A model generated the notes under the pieces. That model saw nothing but the letters and a program-made list of their open reading frames with translations, was not told the origin of the DNA and searched no databases. Source: Parerythrobacter lutipelagi (GTDB lineage: Bacteria > Pseudomonadota > Alphaproteobacteria > Sphingomonadales > Sphingomonadaceae). From it: DNA of 64,000 nt. The DNA is taken from assembly GCF_005434975.1 (NCBI RefSeq), contig NZ_SKCJ01000002.1:1331322-1395321 (forward strand). Direction: 5' to 3'. Made by a program: the position numbers and the translations under genes. How positions within the stretch are numbered: the stretch's first letter is position 1; every line of letters starts with the position of its first letter. Of the stretch, positions 1 through 7,693 are shown piece by piece.

Positions 1-1643
1 TGTCCGTGCAGATGGATCGGGTGTGCCATCATCGTGTCATTGATCAGCTTTACCCGCACGCGTTCATTATAGGCAAAGCGGATCGGCTCCTCGGAGACGG
101 CGGAGAATTTCTTGCCGTCGAACGACCACATGTAGCGTTCCATGTTCCCGGTAAGATGGATTTCCATCCGGCGCGAAGGGCTTCGCGAGTCCTTGTTTGG
201 TGTCAGCGCGCGCAGCTTGCGATAGTCGAGGGTACGGTGCGGGACATCGGCAAGGCCAATCCCGGGATCGCCCATCCGGTCGACCGGGTTCATCGACACC
301 ATGTCGATGCCCGGTCCGACCTTCACATCGGGAGGCAATAGCGAGGTATCGCGCATCTGCATGCCTCCCGCCATGCCAGCCATTCCGGTCATCTCCGCCG
401 AACCGCCATCCATACCGGACATCCCGTCCGCGCCAGCCGCTCCGCTCGATCCGTGATCCATTCCGGCCATCCCGCCAGCGCCATGGTCCATGCCGGCCAT
501 ACCAGCATCGCCGCCGGAGCCATGGTCCATACCGCTCATGCCCATATCGGCCATAGTGAGCAGCGGGGGATCGCGCAGCGGCGGGATGGCCGCACGCGCG
601 CCGGGCGTGCTCGCCAGCGTTGCGATGCCCATACCTGACCGATCCATCGACTCCGCCATCAGCGTGTAAGCCTGCTGCTCACCCGGCGTCACCACGACGT
701 CGTAGGTTTCCGCGACGCCGATCTGGAACTCGTCCACTTCGACCGGCTCGACGTTCTGCCCGTCGGCTTGAACCACGGTCATCGGCAGGCCGGGAATGCG
801 AATATTGAAAAATGTCATGGCGCCGGCATTGATGAACCGAAGCCGCACACGCTCGCCCGGACGGAAAAGATATTCCAGATTGTCGAGCGGTCCATGACCG
901 TTCAGCAGATATGTATAAGTTGCGCTCGACACATCGAGGATGTCGGTTGGCATCATGCGCATTCTGGCCCACATCCGGCGATCCTCGCCCGAGAGCGGAT
1001 AGTCGTCGGTCCAGGTATTCTGGTTGTAGTTGAAGTAGCCTTCGCCCTTCTTGAGCTTGTCGAATATCGTGTGGGGCGACATTTCGCTGAACTCGCTCAG
1101 CACCACGATATATTCGCGGTCGGCCTGCACCGGATCGGGACCTGCGGGATCGACCACGATCGGACCATAATGACCGGCCTGTTCCTGCAGCCCGCTATGC
1201 GAATGCCACCAATAGGTGCCTGCCTGCCGCACGGGAAATTCCGCTGTGAAGGTCTCGCCCGGCTTCACGCCGGGAAAACTTACGCCCGGCACGCCATCGA
1301 GCTGGAACGGCACGAGCAGGCCATGCCAGTGGATCGAGGTGTCTTCCTCAAGCTGGTTATGGACGTTGAGGCGGACGGTGGTCCCTTCGCGCAGGCGAAG
1401 GAGTGGCCCAGGGATGCTGCCATTGACGGCAATCGCGCCGCCACGCCTGTTGCCGGTGGAGAAAGCCGAGCGCGCAACCGTCAGATCGATATTCGGTCCG
1501 GTCGCCTCATCGATACCTCGCCGGGCGGCCCCGGAGAGCAGATCTCCGCCTCGCGCCCAAGCGGGAACGGCACCGCCCAGGCCAAGCAGGCCCAGCCCGC
1601 TGGCACTTGTTCCAAGAAATTTTCGGCGATTGACGGCAGGCAT
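1..1643 (-). CDS. copA: CopA/PcoA-type periplasmic multicopper oxidase, C-terminus cut by window edge
   Basis: About 547 codons are visible. The N-terminus carries a twin-arginine signal (NRRKFLGTS), so export of a folded copper enzyme by the Tat route is expected. Cupredoxin copper ligands are visible: HWHG (about residue 102), the WWHSHSG motif near residue 141, and HPIHLHG at the very left edge, the start of the last copper cluster. Around residues 360-425 is a Met/His-rich stretch with repeats of the type GMDHG, the Cu(I)-binding insert typical of CopA/PcoA. The family oxidises Cu(I) to Cu(II) in the periplasm. The start at 1643 has AGGAG 7 bases upstream; an in-frame ATG at 1664 is possible but lacks that site. 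It is the last visible gene of an operon with a CnrYXH-like regulator set, which suggests metal-triggered ECF control. Only the end is missing because of the window edge. Confidence 0.93.
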   Translation of the reverse strand, partial: MPAVNRRKFLGTSASGLGLLGLGGAVPAWARGGDLLSGAARRGIDEATGPNIDLTVARSAFSTGNRRGGAIAVNGSIPGPLLRLREGTTVRLNVHNQLEEDTSIHWHGLLVPFQLDGVPGVSFPGVKPGETFTAEFPVRQAGTYWWHSHSGLQEQAGHYGPIVVDPAGPDPVQADREYIVVLSEFSEMSPHTIFDKLKKGEGYFNYNQNTWTDDYPLSGEDRRMWARMRMMPTDILDVSSATYTYLLNGHGPLDNLEYLFRPGERVRLRFINAGAMTFFNIRIPGLPMTVVQADGQNVEPVEVDEFQIGVAETYDVVVTPGEQQAYTLMAESMDRSGMGIATLASTPGARAAIPPLRDPPLLTMADMGMSGMDHGSGGDAGMAGMDHGAGGMAGMDHGSSGAAGADGMSGMDGGSAEMTGMAGMAGGMQMRDTSLLPPDVKVGPGIDMVSMNPVDRMGDPGIGLADVPHRTLDYRKLRALTPNKDSRSPSRRMEIHLTGNMERYMWSFDGKKFSAVSEEPIRFAYNERVRVKLINDTMMAHPIHLHG

Positions 1644-1691
1644 AGGGGGCTCCTGAGAAGGCATATACCGTCACTTACGCGGCCACCTGCG

Positions 1692-2258
1692 CTACCCCTC
1701 AAAGTTTTCGAACCGCTCCTTCAGCCGGTTGCGCGCACGATAGATGCGCGTCTCGACAGCTTTCTCCGTGGTGCCGAGCAGCTCGGCAGCCTCGGCCTGG
1801 CTGTATCCCTCGACAGTGACCAGCACGAGCGCCTCTTGCAGCCGCACCGGCAAGCGCCCGATTTCGGCCTGGACCAGCCGCAGCTGTTCGCGGGCTCCGG
1901 CAACATTTTCGGGATTGGGGGCATCGTCGGCAACGGCGTCGGCTTCCCGCCCGTCCGGCAAACTAAGGAAGCCCGCAACTTTCCTCCGGCGGAGCCTGTC
2001 GCGGCACCGGTTGAGAACGATTGTCGTCAAATAAGGACCGATGGGCTTGCTCGGATCGAGGCGATGCCGTGTCAGCCAGACCGAAGCGAGACTGTCCTGG
2101 ACGACATCTTGGGCCCGCGAGGGTGAACCCAGCATACGCGTGGCGAGCGCAATCAACCTAGCGATCTCATGCTCGACCAGAGCTGTGAACGCCCGCTTGT
2201 CACCGGCTATCGCCCGCCCGATCAGAGCTTCGTTCGAAGTGTCATCCACCACTGCCAA
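1692..2258 (-). CDS. ECF-type RNA polymerase sigma factor (CnrH-like)
   Basis: 188 residues, the normal size of a group-4 sigma factor. Sigma region 2 lies at about residues 20-90 (FTALVEHEIARLIALATRML, then DVVQDSL). Sigma region 4 lies at about residues 125-185 with the HTH EGYSQAEAAELLGTTEKAVE. It follows a CnrX-like sensor by 6 bases and precedes copA by 48 bases, all on the minus strand. The gene order anti-sigma, sensor, sigma matches cnrYXH of Cupriavidus, so it probably directs transcription of this copper operon when the sensor releases it. The start codon is TTG at 2258 with no obvious ribosome site; GTG codons at 2252 and 2249 are alternatives. Translation is probably coupled to the upstream gene. 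The actual promoter target is inferred. Confidence 0.9.
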   Translation of the reverse strand: MAVVDDTSNEALIGRAIAGDKRAFTALVEHEIARLIALATRMLGSPSRAQDVVQDSLASVWLTRHRLDPSKPIGPYLTTIVLNRCRDRLRRRKVAGFLSLPDGREADAVADDAPNPENVAGAREQLRLVQAEIGRLPVRLQEALVLVTVEGYSQAEAAELLGTTEKAVETRIYRARNRLKERFENFEG

Positions 2259-2264
2259 GGCTGA

Positions 2265-2699
2265 TCAGTCACGCGGATCGCGCGTGAGGGCCGCGGACAC
2301 TTTCCGGTCGAACTGAAGCTGCTGATCGGGATCGAGAATTTCCCGCATGTCGAAGACGTGGCGCACGGTCGCTTTTTGCAAATCGCCCATGCGCGCATGC
2401 ACCTCGTCGATCGCGGCACTGACTTCGGGCCCGTATTCGTGCTCGGTTTCCATTGCCTGGGCGAGCTGGGCGTTGGCTGCGCGCGCAGAGGCTTCGAGCC
2501 TTGCCTGTTCTACCGCGAAACGCGCTTCGAGCGCGTCGAGCCGCTGCTCCTGATCAGCCGTGAGCGAGAGTTCATCGTGCACGAACTGGTGCAGGCTACC
2601 CTCGGCATCGTTGTTGGACCAGCGATCGGCGGCAAGCGCTCCGAGGCATCCGGCGAGCGCCGCCAGCAGGACCGCGAGGACAAGGTGAAACTTCTTCAA
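2265..2699 (-). CDS. CnrX-like periplasmic heavy-metal sensor (metal-resistance family)
   Basis: 144 residues with one N-terminal membrane anchor (about residues 5-24) and a helical periplasmic domain. The motif H37-QFV-H41 is an HxxxH pair in the position used for metal binding in CnrX/NccX, and further His occur in EHEYG and VRHVF. CnrX-type proteins bind metal outside the inner membrane and signal to the CnrY anti-sigma factor. The start is TTG at 2699, in frame with the stop codon of the upstream gene and only one codon after it, so translation is likely re-initiation from the preceding gene. The metal sensed is unknown; adjacency to copA suggests copper. Confidence 0.8.
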   Translation of the reverse strand: MKKFHLVLAVLLAALAGCLGALAADRWSNNDAEGSLHQFVHDELSLTADQEQRLDALEARFAVEQARLEASARAANAQLAQAMETEHEYGPEVSAAIDEVHARMGDLQKATVRHVFDMREILDPDQQLQFDRKVSAALTRDPRD

Positions 2700-2702
2700 C
2701 GC

Positions 2703-2999
2703 CTATGACCCCACATGAAGCAAAGCAGCGGGCGACAGGGATTCTCCGCCAACGAGGCTCTCGCCAACAATTTCTGTAGGAGCGCCATATTCGGACGGCC
2801 ATCCGCTGGTCCCTGCGCCTGCCGCCAGGCCGACGACAAACAGACCGGCGAACAAGGCCATTCTGCGTCGCTGATCGGCAATTTCGCCAAGCTGTCCTGC
2901 GCGCTGCCAGACGCCGTTCATGAAGTCGGGCGGCACGTCGCCAGCCTCCTGCGACGCCATCGTGCCGAGCATCGCATCGAGTGTCTGATTATCACGCAT
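2703..2999 (-). CDS. CnrY-like single-pass anti-sigma protein
   Basis: 98 residues. An N-terminal cytoplasmic part of about 48 residues (contains DFMNGVWQRA) is followed by one transmembrane helix (about residues 49-65, LFAGLFVVGLAAGAG) and a short periplasmic tail. There is no zinc-binding HxxxCxxC, unlike ZAS-type anti-sigma factors. Size, topology and position ahead of a CnrX-like sensor and an ECF sigma factor match CnrY, whose short N-terminus clamps the sigma factor. First gene of the minus-strand operon; ATG with AGGAG 7 bases upstream. Assignment rests on context and topology more than on residue motifs. Confidence 0.68.
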   Translation of the reverse strand: MRDNQTLDAMLGTMASQEAGDVPPDFMNGVWQRAGQLGEIADQRRRMALFAGLFVVGLAAGAGTSGWPSEYGAPTEIVGESLVGGESLSPAALLHVGS

Positions 3000-3049
3000 C
3001 CCTTGCTCCTGTCGGTTGCACGGTTCCTATACGCGACACTTCGCGCAAA

Positions 3050-3069
3050 CCCTCAAGATAATTTGAGGG
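3050..3069. repeat. 7-bp inverted repeat between the divergent copper operons
   Basis: CCCTCAA (3050-3056) and TTGAGGG (3063-3069) form a perfect inverted repeat with a 6-base AT-rich centre. It lies in the 196-bp divergent region between the anti-sigma gene (start 2999) and the DUF411 gene (start 3196), about 50 bases from the former. It could be an operator or part of a promoter. No convincing ECF promoter pair was identified by eye. Confidence 0.4.
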
Positions 3070-3195
3070 CAAGAAGCAATTGATGCGTAAAGGCATTGAG
3101 TCAAAAGCACGCGTCGTTTGCCGGCGCAGAATTTGCGCGGACACATTCTGGCAAAGTCATTCTGCTCGGCGCGGCCTCAGGAAAGGCAAATGTAA

Positions 3196-3663
3196 ATGAG
3201 TTTCATCAATCCATCAAAACCGTTCAGTCGTTCGCTGGCGGCTTCGCTCCTCCTCGCCCTTGCAGCCTGCTCGAATGCGGCCCAGGCCGCGACATACACG
3301 ATGTACCGCGACGCAGGGTGCGGGTGCTGTCTTAACTGGGCCGGTCACGTAGAACACGGGCTCGAAGCGGAGGTCGCCTCGGTCGACTCCGACGACATGG
3401 CTGCACTAAAGACAGCCAGGGGTGTACCGCAGGATCTGTGGTCGTGCCACACGATGGAAGTCGATGGCTATATCATCGAAGGCCACGTGCCGGCCGATGC
3501 CGTCGCGAAGCTATTACGCGAACGCCCCGAAGGAGTGGCAGGCCTGGCCGTGCCCGGAATGCCGCTTGGCTCGCCCGGGATGGAACTCGGGGACCAGGTG
3601 CAGCCCTATGATGTCATCGCCTTCGGCCCAGGCGGGCGGAGCGTGTTCGCATCCTACCCGTGA
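3196..3663 (+). CDS. DUF411 periplasmic metal-binding protein
   Basis: 155 residues. The N-terminus is a signal peptide that also carries a lipobox-like LAAC, so it may be a lipoprotein. The mature part begins at about residue 32 and has the DUF411 hallmarks: YRDAGCGCCLNW (Cys triad), SCHTMEVDGY and IEGHVP. DUF411 proteins occur in copper-resistance clusters and are thought to bind copper in the periplasm. The gene is divergent from the copA operon and is followed after 43 bases by a small membrane protein. Start ATG at 3196 was chosen because the signal peptide begins there. Confidence 0.87.
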   Translation: MSFINPSKPFSRSLAASLLLALAACSNAAQAATYTMYRDAGCGCCLNWAGHVEHGLEAEVASVDSDDMAALKTARGVPQDLWSCHTMEVDGYIIEGHVPADAVAKLLRERPEGVAGLAVPGMPLGSPGMELGDQVQPYDVIAFGPGGRSVFASYP

Positions 3664-3706
3664 ATATGGGCAGCCCTTTTTGCGCCAACTCTGACGGAGG
3701 ACCATC

Positions 3707-3982
3707 ATGTCGGACTATTCGGTCAAAACCTCAATTTTCATATGGGGCTGGACACTCAGCCTCTTCCTGCTTTTCAGCTACCTGATCTGCATCGGTTTCG
3801 GCCTGCTCGCGCCCGAACAGGCGCACATGCACGAAGCGTGGGCGCCGCTGCTTCCCGGTTTCGAGTGGCTGACCCTCTCGGGCTTTCTGGCAGGCGCTCT
3901 TGGAAGTTTTTTGTATGGTTGGTATATTGCTTTAATCGCGGTGCCGCTTTTCCGATATTTTCAGAAGCGTTTCAGTCGATAG
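3707..3982 (+). CDS. Small two-TM membrane protein, DUF5676-like
   Basis: 91 residues with two hydrophobic helices (about residues 10-33 and 54-82) joined by a loop containing APEQAHMHEAWAP. Size, helix arrangement and the link to heavy-metal genes match the DUF5676 membrane family, for which no function is established. GGAGG stands about 6 bases before ATG 3707. It probably forms a transcription unit with the DUF411 gene. The His/Met in the loop could contact metal, but that is inference. Confidence 0.72.
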   Translation: MSDYSVKTSIFIWGWTLSLFLLFSYLICIGFGLLAPEQAHMHEAWAPLLPGFEWLTLSGFLAGALGSFLYGWYIALIAVPLFRYFQKRFSR

Positions 3983-4144
3983 ACAGAGCTTGTCGCGGTA
4001 ACTTGGTCCAAGAGGGGCAAGGCCTCGTCTGGCTCATTTCGATCGCATATTATTACTGGAGCTAGAGCCATTCCCAGAACTCCGTCCCAAGGAGAGAGGC
4101 GATCCCTGTTAGTTCACGTCGCCATCGGCGCTGTTCTGGGTGTA

Positions 4145-4882
4145 GTGATTCTTCACCCGCTCACGACGCTCGTCTTTTGGTACGAGTTTGGTGCCTTGGC
4201 CTTTGCCGACCAAGACAGCGCACTCAGCTTCATAATCGACCGGACTCTCTCCGCGTTTGCGTTCGAAATGTTTGCAATGAGCTTGATATATGCCGCGATC
4301 GGCGGCGCGATCGGACTGGGTTTTGGAGTGTATCATGTTCGGCTCGTGCACGAGCGGTCCAGAGTTCGCTTTCTGGAACGCGAACTCAATGAAGAACTTC
4401 CATTACTAATAGCTCGCGGCGAAAGCGAGCAGCTGGAATTCAAATCTTCCTTCCGTTGGGACAGGCGTCAGGAGAAAGTCAACCGCAGCTTGCAGCAAGT
4501 CATCGTCAAAACCCTGGCGGGGTTCCTCAACCAAGAGGGCGGCACTCTCCTTATCGGTGTCGAAGATGATGGCAGCATCGCGGGCATCGAGGCGGACATG
4601 CAAACGCTTAAGCCCGCCAACCAGGATGGCTTCGAACGTTTATTGATGGACACAGCAAAAGAGGGTCTTGGAGGACACGCGTGTGCTCTGATCCATTGTA
4701 GGTTCCACAAACTCGAGGAAAAGATCGTTTGCCGAGTTATTGTGGAGAAGAGCTTGGAGCCGATCTATTTTTCCGAAGGGAGCGTGGCCCGGTTCATGCT
4801 GCGAGCAGGCAATAGCACGCGTGAGCTCGATGTGCGCGAAGCTCAGGCTTATCTCCAGCATCGCGGGAAAGTGAGCATCTAA
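4145..4882 (+). CDS. Membrane protein with AlbA_2/Schlafen-type (Divergent AAA-4) domain
   Basis: 245 residues from GTG 4145. The N-terminal third is membrane-embedded (helices at about residues 1-20 and 38-62), followed by a charged linker and an AlbA_2 domain from about residue 88. The domain shows ESEQLEFKSSFRWD and then AGFLNQEGGTLLIGVEDDG with IAGIE, the core nucleotide/nucleic-acid-binding signature. Proteins of this family are putative DNA- or RNA-binding regulators, some with nuclease activity. The reading frame stays open upstream through LLVHVAIGAVLG, which completes the first helix, and GGAGAGAGG at 4091-4099 precedes CTG 4106. The true start may therefore be 4106 or another non-ATG codon. 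The function in a metal island is unknown. Confidence 0.72.
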   Translation: MILHPLTTLVFWYEFGALAFADQDSALSFIIDRTLSAFAFEMFAMSLIYAAIGGAIGLGFGVYHVRLVHERSRVRFLERELNEELPLLIARGESEQLEFKSSFRWDRRQEKVNRSLQQVIVKTLAGFLNQEGGTLLIGVEDDGSIAGIEADMQTLKPANQDGFERLLMDTAKEGLGGHACALIHCRFHKLEEKIVCRVIVEKSLEPIYFSEGSVARFMLRAGNSTRELDVREAQAYLQHRGKVSI

Positions 4883-5068
4883 CCGCTGGTCTGTGGGACA
4901 GCACGCGTGTTCGGAGCGCTTTGTCGATCGGCTCAGTTCCTGCAAATTTATGATGCGGTTGGGGCTTCGCCCCGCCACATACTCAAAAATATTGAGGGAT
5001 GAGCCCCGACCGAACGTACTGTCCGGCATGATCTTTCTTGAACGGGAGACCATCGACAGGGGAAAGTC

Positions 5069-6421
5069 TTGCAAGACCATGAGCACGAGAATCAAAGCGA
5101 AACAGCTGGCTCGATAACCCTGCTGGGCGGCGTGGCGATGGGAACCGGCGTCATGATCGGTGCCGGCATATTCGCGCTGACCGGGCAGATCGCCGAGCTT
5201 GCCGGTCCGCTCTTCCCCTTATCCTTCATCGCTGGCGCGCTGGTAACCTCGCTGGCGGCGTACAGCTATATCAAGATGTCGAACAAATGGCCGTCTTCGG
5301 GCGGCATCGCGATGATCTTGCAGAAAGCATACGGACCCGGCGTGATCGCCGCCTCTGCCTCGCTCCTAATGGCGCTGTCGATGGTGATTAACGAGAGCCT
5401 CGTGGCCCGCACCTTTGCCACTTACGCGCTGCGCCCGTTCGGCCTCGAAAGCAGCGGGTGGCTCGTTTCTCTCGCAGCGCTTGCCGTCATCATTTTCGCC
5501 TATCTCGTCAATGCAGCGGGCAACAAGTCGGTAAGTGGCTTCTCGCTCATCATGTCCGCCATCAAGATCGGCGGCATCGCGCTATTCGCAGTCGCGGCGA
5601 TCTGGGCCAGCGGTTTTTCATCAGGCGCGTTTTCGCAGCCCGTTTCGCTGACGAATGCAGAAGCCCTGCTCGCCTCGGTTGCCTTCTCAATCCTCGCCTT
5701 CAAAGGCTTCACCACGATTACCAATAGCGGCGGCGAAATCGTCGACCCGCACAAGAATGTCGGCCGGACGATCATGATCTCGATCGCGGTCTGTATCGTG
5801 ATCTATCTGCTTGTCGCAGTGGCGGTGGGTTCGAGCCTGAGCATATCCGAGATCGTCGAGGCGCGCGATTATTCGCTCGCAGCAGCGGCGCGTCCGGCGC
5901 TGGGAGAACTGGGCTTCTATTTCACCGTCGCGATCGCGATCGCCGCAACGACTTCGGGCGTGATCGCGAGCGTATTTGCCGTGTCGCGCATGCTTGCGAT
6001 GCTGACCGACATGAAGATGATCCCGCACAGCCATTTCGGCATGAGCGGCGGGATACGCAGCCACATGCTGGTCTATACGGTGGTCATTGCCGGGACGCTT
6101 GCCGTCCTGTTCGATCTGTCGCGGATCGCCTCGCTGGGCGCCTTCTTCTACCTCGTCATGGATATGCTGGTGCACTGGGGCGTCCTGCGTCACCTGCGCA
6201 AGGAAGTCGGCGCGCGAGCATCAATACTTCTTACAGCACTCGCGGCAGATGGCGTGGTCCTCGCAGCCTTTACCGCGGCCAAATTGCGCAGCGATCCTGC
6301 CGTTGTCGCCTATGCGGCGATCGGCATCGTCGCGGTGTTCGTGGGGGAATGGATCTACCTCTCGCGCAATTCCGAAGCGCCCGCTTCTCACAAAGATGAT
6401 CGGTCAGGAGAGAAGAGTTGA
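5069..6421 (+). CDS. APC-superfamily amino acid/polyamine permease
   Basis: 450 residues and about 12 hydrophobic helices. The first helix contains TGVMIGAGIFALTGQIAELA, the G-rich unwound segment typical of the APC superfamily. Helix 6 contains AFSILAFKGFTTITNSGGE, another family signature. The substrate cannot be told. The start is TTG 5069, with AGGGGA about 7 bases upstream; the nearby ATG at 5080 is out of frame. Its stop codon overlaps by one base (TGATG) with a 38-codon ORF, and the gene heads a tightly coupled chain to 8702. Presence in a metal and redox cluster suggests uptake of a thiol or amino-acid ligand, which is speculation. Confidence 0.87.
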   Translation: MQDHEHENQSETAGSITLLGGVAMGTGVMIGAGIFALTGQIAELAGPLFPLSFIAGALVTSLAAYSYIKMSNKWPSSGGIAMILQKAYGPGVIAASASLLMALSMVINESLVARTFATYALRPFGLESSGWLVSLAALAVIIFAYLVNAAGNKSVSGFSLIMSAIKIGGIALFAVAAIWASGFSSGAFSQPVSLTNAEALLASVAFSILAFKGFTTITNSGGEIVDPHKNVGRTIMISIAVCIVIYLLVAVAVGSSLSISEIVEARDYSLAAAARPALGELGFYFTVAIAIAATTSGVIASVFAVSRMLAMLTDMKMIPHSHFGMSGGIRSHMLVYTVVIAGTLAVLFDLSRIASLGAFFYLVMDMLVHWGVLRHLRKEVGARASILLTALAADGVVLAAFTAAKLRSDPAVVAYAAIGIVAVFVGEWIYLSRNSEAPASHKDDRSGEKS

Positions 6422-6537
6422 TGGCACCTTCTTCAACCAGCTTTGCCGCTTTTACGCCGGGCTTTTTCGAAACCGTTTCCCGAAAACCTGAGTTGACGAA
6501 GCGAAACGTCAAGAAAAACAGATGGAGCGATTCATGA
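6421..6537 (+). CDS. Possible 38-residue small protein bridging permease and glutaredoxin genes
   Basis: ATG 6421 shares a base with the permease stop codon, and the TGA at 6535-6537 overlaps ATG 6534 of the next gene in an ATGA junction. AGGAG at 6406-6410 lies 10 bases upstream. The product would be hydrophilic and basic at its C-terminus (KRNVKKNRWSD), without Cys or a membrane helix. Double coupling to its neighbours is the only support. It may be a real small protein or simply a translated linker that carries ribosomes between the two genes. Confidence 0.35.
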   Translation: MAPSSTSFAAFTPGFFETVSRKPELTKRNVKKNRWSDS

Positions 6538-7283
6538 CGACCCGAACAGCGGCGGTCTACCGCATGGTGATGGAGGACCATGTCTGTCCCTATGGCATCA
6601 AGACGGTCGATCTTGTCAAGCGGCAAGGCTTCGAGGTCGACGATCATCACCTGACCAGCAGGGAGGAAACCGATGCGTTCAAGGACAAGTACGACGTCGA
6701 GACCACCCCGCAGACCTTTATCGAAGGCAAGCGCATTGGCGGCTATGACGATGTCCGCGAATTCTTCGGCAAGAGCCGCTCGCAGCCTGAGGAAGGCGAA
6801 ACCAGCTATCAGCCGGTCATTGCGATTTTCGCGGTCGCGCTGCTGCTCGCGCTAGGGCTGAGCTGGGCGTTTTTTGACGACCTCTTCACTGTCCGGGCCG
6901 CAGAATGGTTCGTGAGCCTGTCGATGACCCTGCTCGCCGTTCAGAAGCTTCAGGACGTGCGCAGTTTCTCGACGATGTTCCTCAACTACGACCTGCTCGC
7001 ACGGCGCTGGGTGCCCTATGGCTTCGTCTACCCGTTCGGCGAAGCCGCTGCCGGCATTCTCATGACCGCGGGCGCGCTGACCTGGCTCTCGGCCCCGCTG
7101 GCATTGTTCATCGGCACAGTCGGCGCTGTCAGCGTCTTCAAGGCTGTCTACATCGACAAGCGCGAGCTTAAATGCGCCTGCGTGGGCGGCAGCAGCAATG
7201 TGCCGCTCGGCTTTGTCTCGCTGACCGAAAATCTGTTCATGATCGGAATGGGTCTGTGGATGGGCGCGAAGCTTCTCGCATGA
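6534..7283 (+). CDS. Glutaredoxin-MauE/DoxX-like membrane fusion protein
   Basis: About 249 residues. Residues 1-85 form a glutaredoxin fold with the CPYG active site near residue 18, the cis-Pro loop TTPQTF and the GG of IGGYDDV. After a linker come four hydrophobic helices (about residues 95-248) with the MauE/DoxX-like pattern, including a late Cys pair (KCACVGG) that could relay disulfide bonds. The architecture suggests moving reducing or oxidising equivalents across the inner membrane. ATG 6534 was preferred because GGAG is 6 bases upstream and it overlaps the preceding ORF; ATG 6522 is an alternative adding four residues. Overlaps the next gene by ATGA. Confidence 0.82.
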   Translation: MTTRTAAVYRMVMEDHVCPYGIKTVDLVKRQGFEVDDHHLTSREETDAFKDKYDVETTPQTFIEGKRIGGYDDVREFFGKSRSQPEEGETSYQPVIAIFAVALLLALGLSWAFFDDLFTVRAAEWFVSLSMTLLAVQKLQDVRSFSTMFLNYDLLARRWVPYGFVYPFGEAAAGILMTAGALTWLSAPLALFIGTVGAVSVFKAVYIDKRELKCACVGGSSNVPLGFVSLTENLFMIGMGLWMGAKLLA

Positions 7284-7693
7284 TCACCGCGCTCCTTCTC
7301 TCCGTCTTTCTGTTCCTCTCGGCTGTCGCTTCGCACCTTGCCATTCTGGGTGTCGGTCACCGGCTTCTCGACCGGCGCCGCGATACGCAGGCAAAGCTTG
7401 CCGTTTCGCTGCTCGTGCTCGCGTCGCATTTCCTCGTGGCGATCCTTTTTGCCGCAGGTTTCTGGCTGGGCGCGCAATGGGGCCTGGGAGGTTTCGACAA
7501 GGCGCCTTCCATGGACTGGATGGACTACTTCTATTTCTCGCTCATCAACGTGACCACACTGGGCCTGGGCGACATTTATCCGACCGAGCACCTGAGAGTC
7601 CTGGCCGGCGTCGAGGCCCTCACCGGCTTCGCTCTCATCAGCTGCTCGGCGCAGCTATTCTGGACCATGATGCACAAAGGAGAAAAAGCATGA
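7280..7693 (+). CDS. Two-TM potassium-channel-like membrane protein
   Basis: 137 residues with three hydrophobic stretches. Between the last two is a re-entrant loop NVTTLGLGDIYP, which closely resembles the K+ selectivity filter TxGxGD followed by YP. The channel core is thus Ion_trans_2-like, with an extra N-terminal helix and no RCK regulatory domain. The start overlaps the previous stop (ATGA), and the stop overlaps the next start (ATGA), so it belongs to the coupled operon. In such short proteins the filter Thr-x-Gly-Leu-Gly-Asp is a variant, so ion selectivity is not certain. Confidence 0.78.
   Translation: MITALLLSVFLFLSAVASHLAILGVGHRLLDRRRDTQAKLAVSLLVLASHFLVAILFAAGFWLGAQWGLGGFDKAPSMDWMDYFYFSLINVTTLGLGDIYPTEHLRVLAGVEALTGFALISCSAQLFWTMMHKGEKA

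Noticed and set aside
768..2126. Long plus-strand open frame (452 codons)
   Set aside because: It is antisense to copA and the sigma factor gene; high GC creates long shadow frames, and the minus-strand products have clear motifs.
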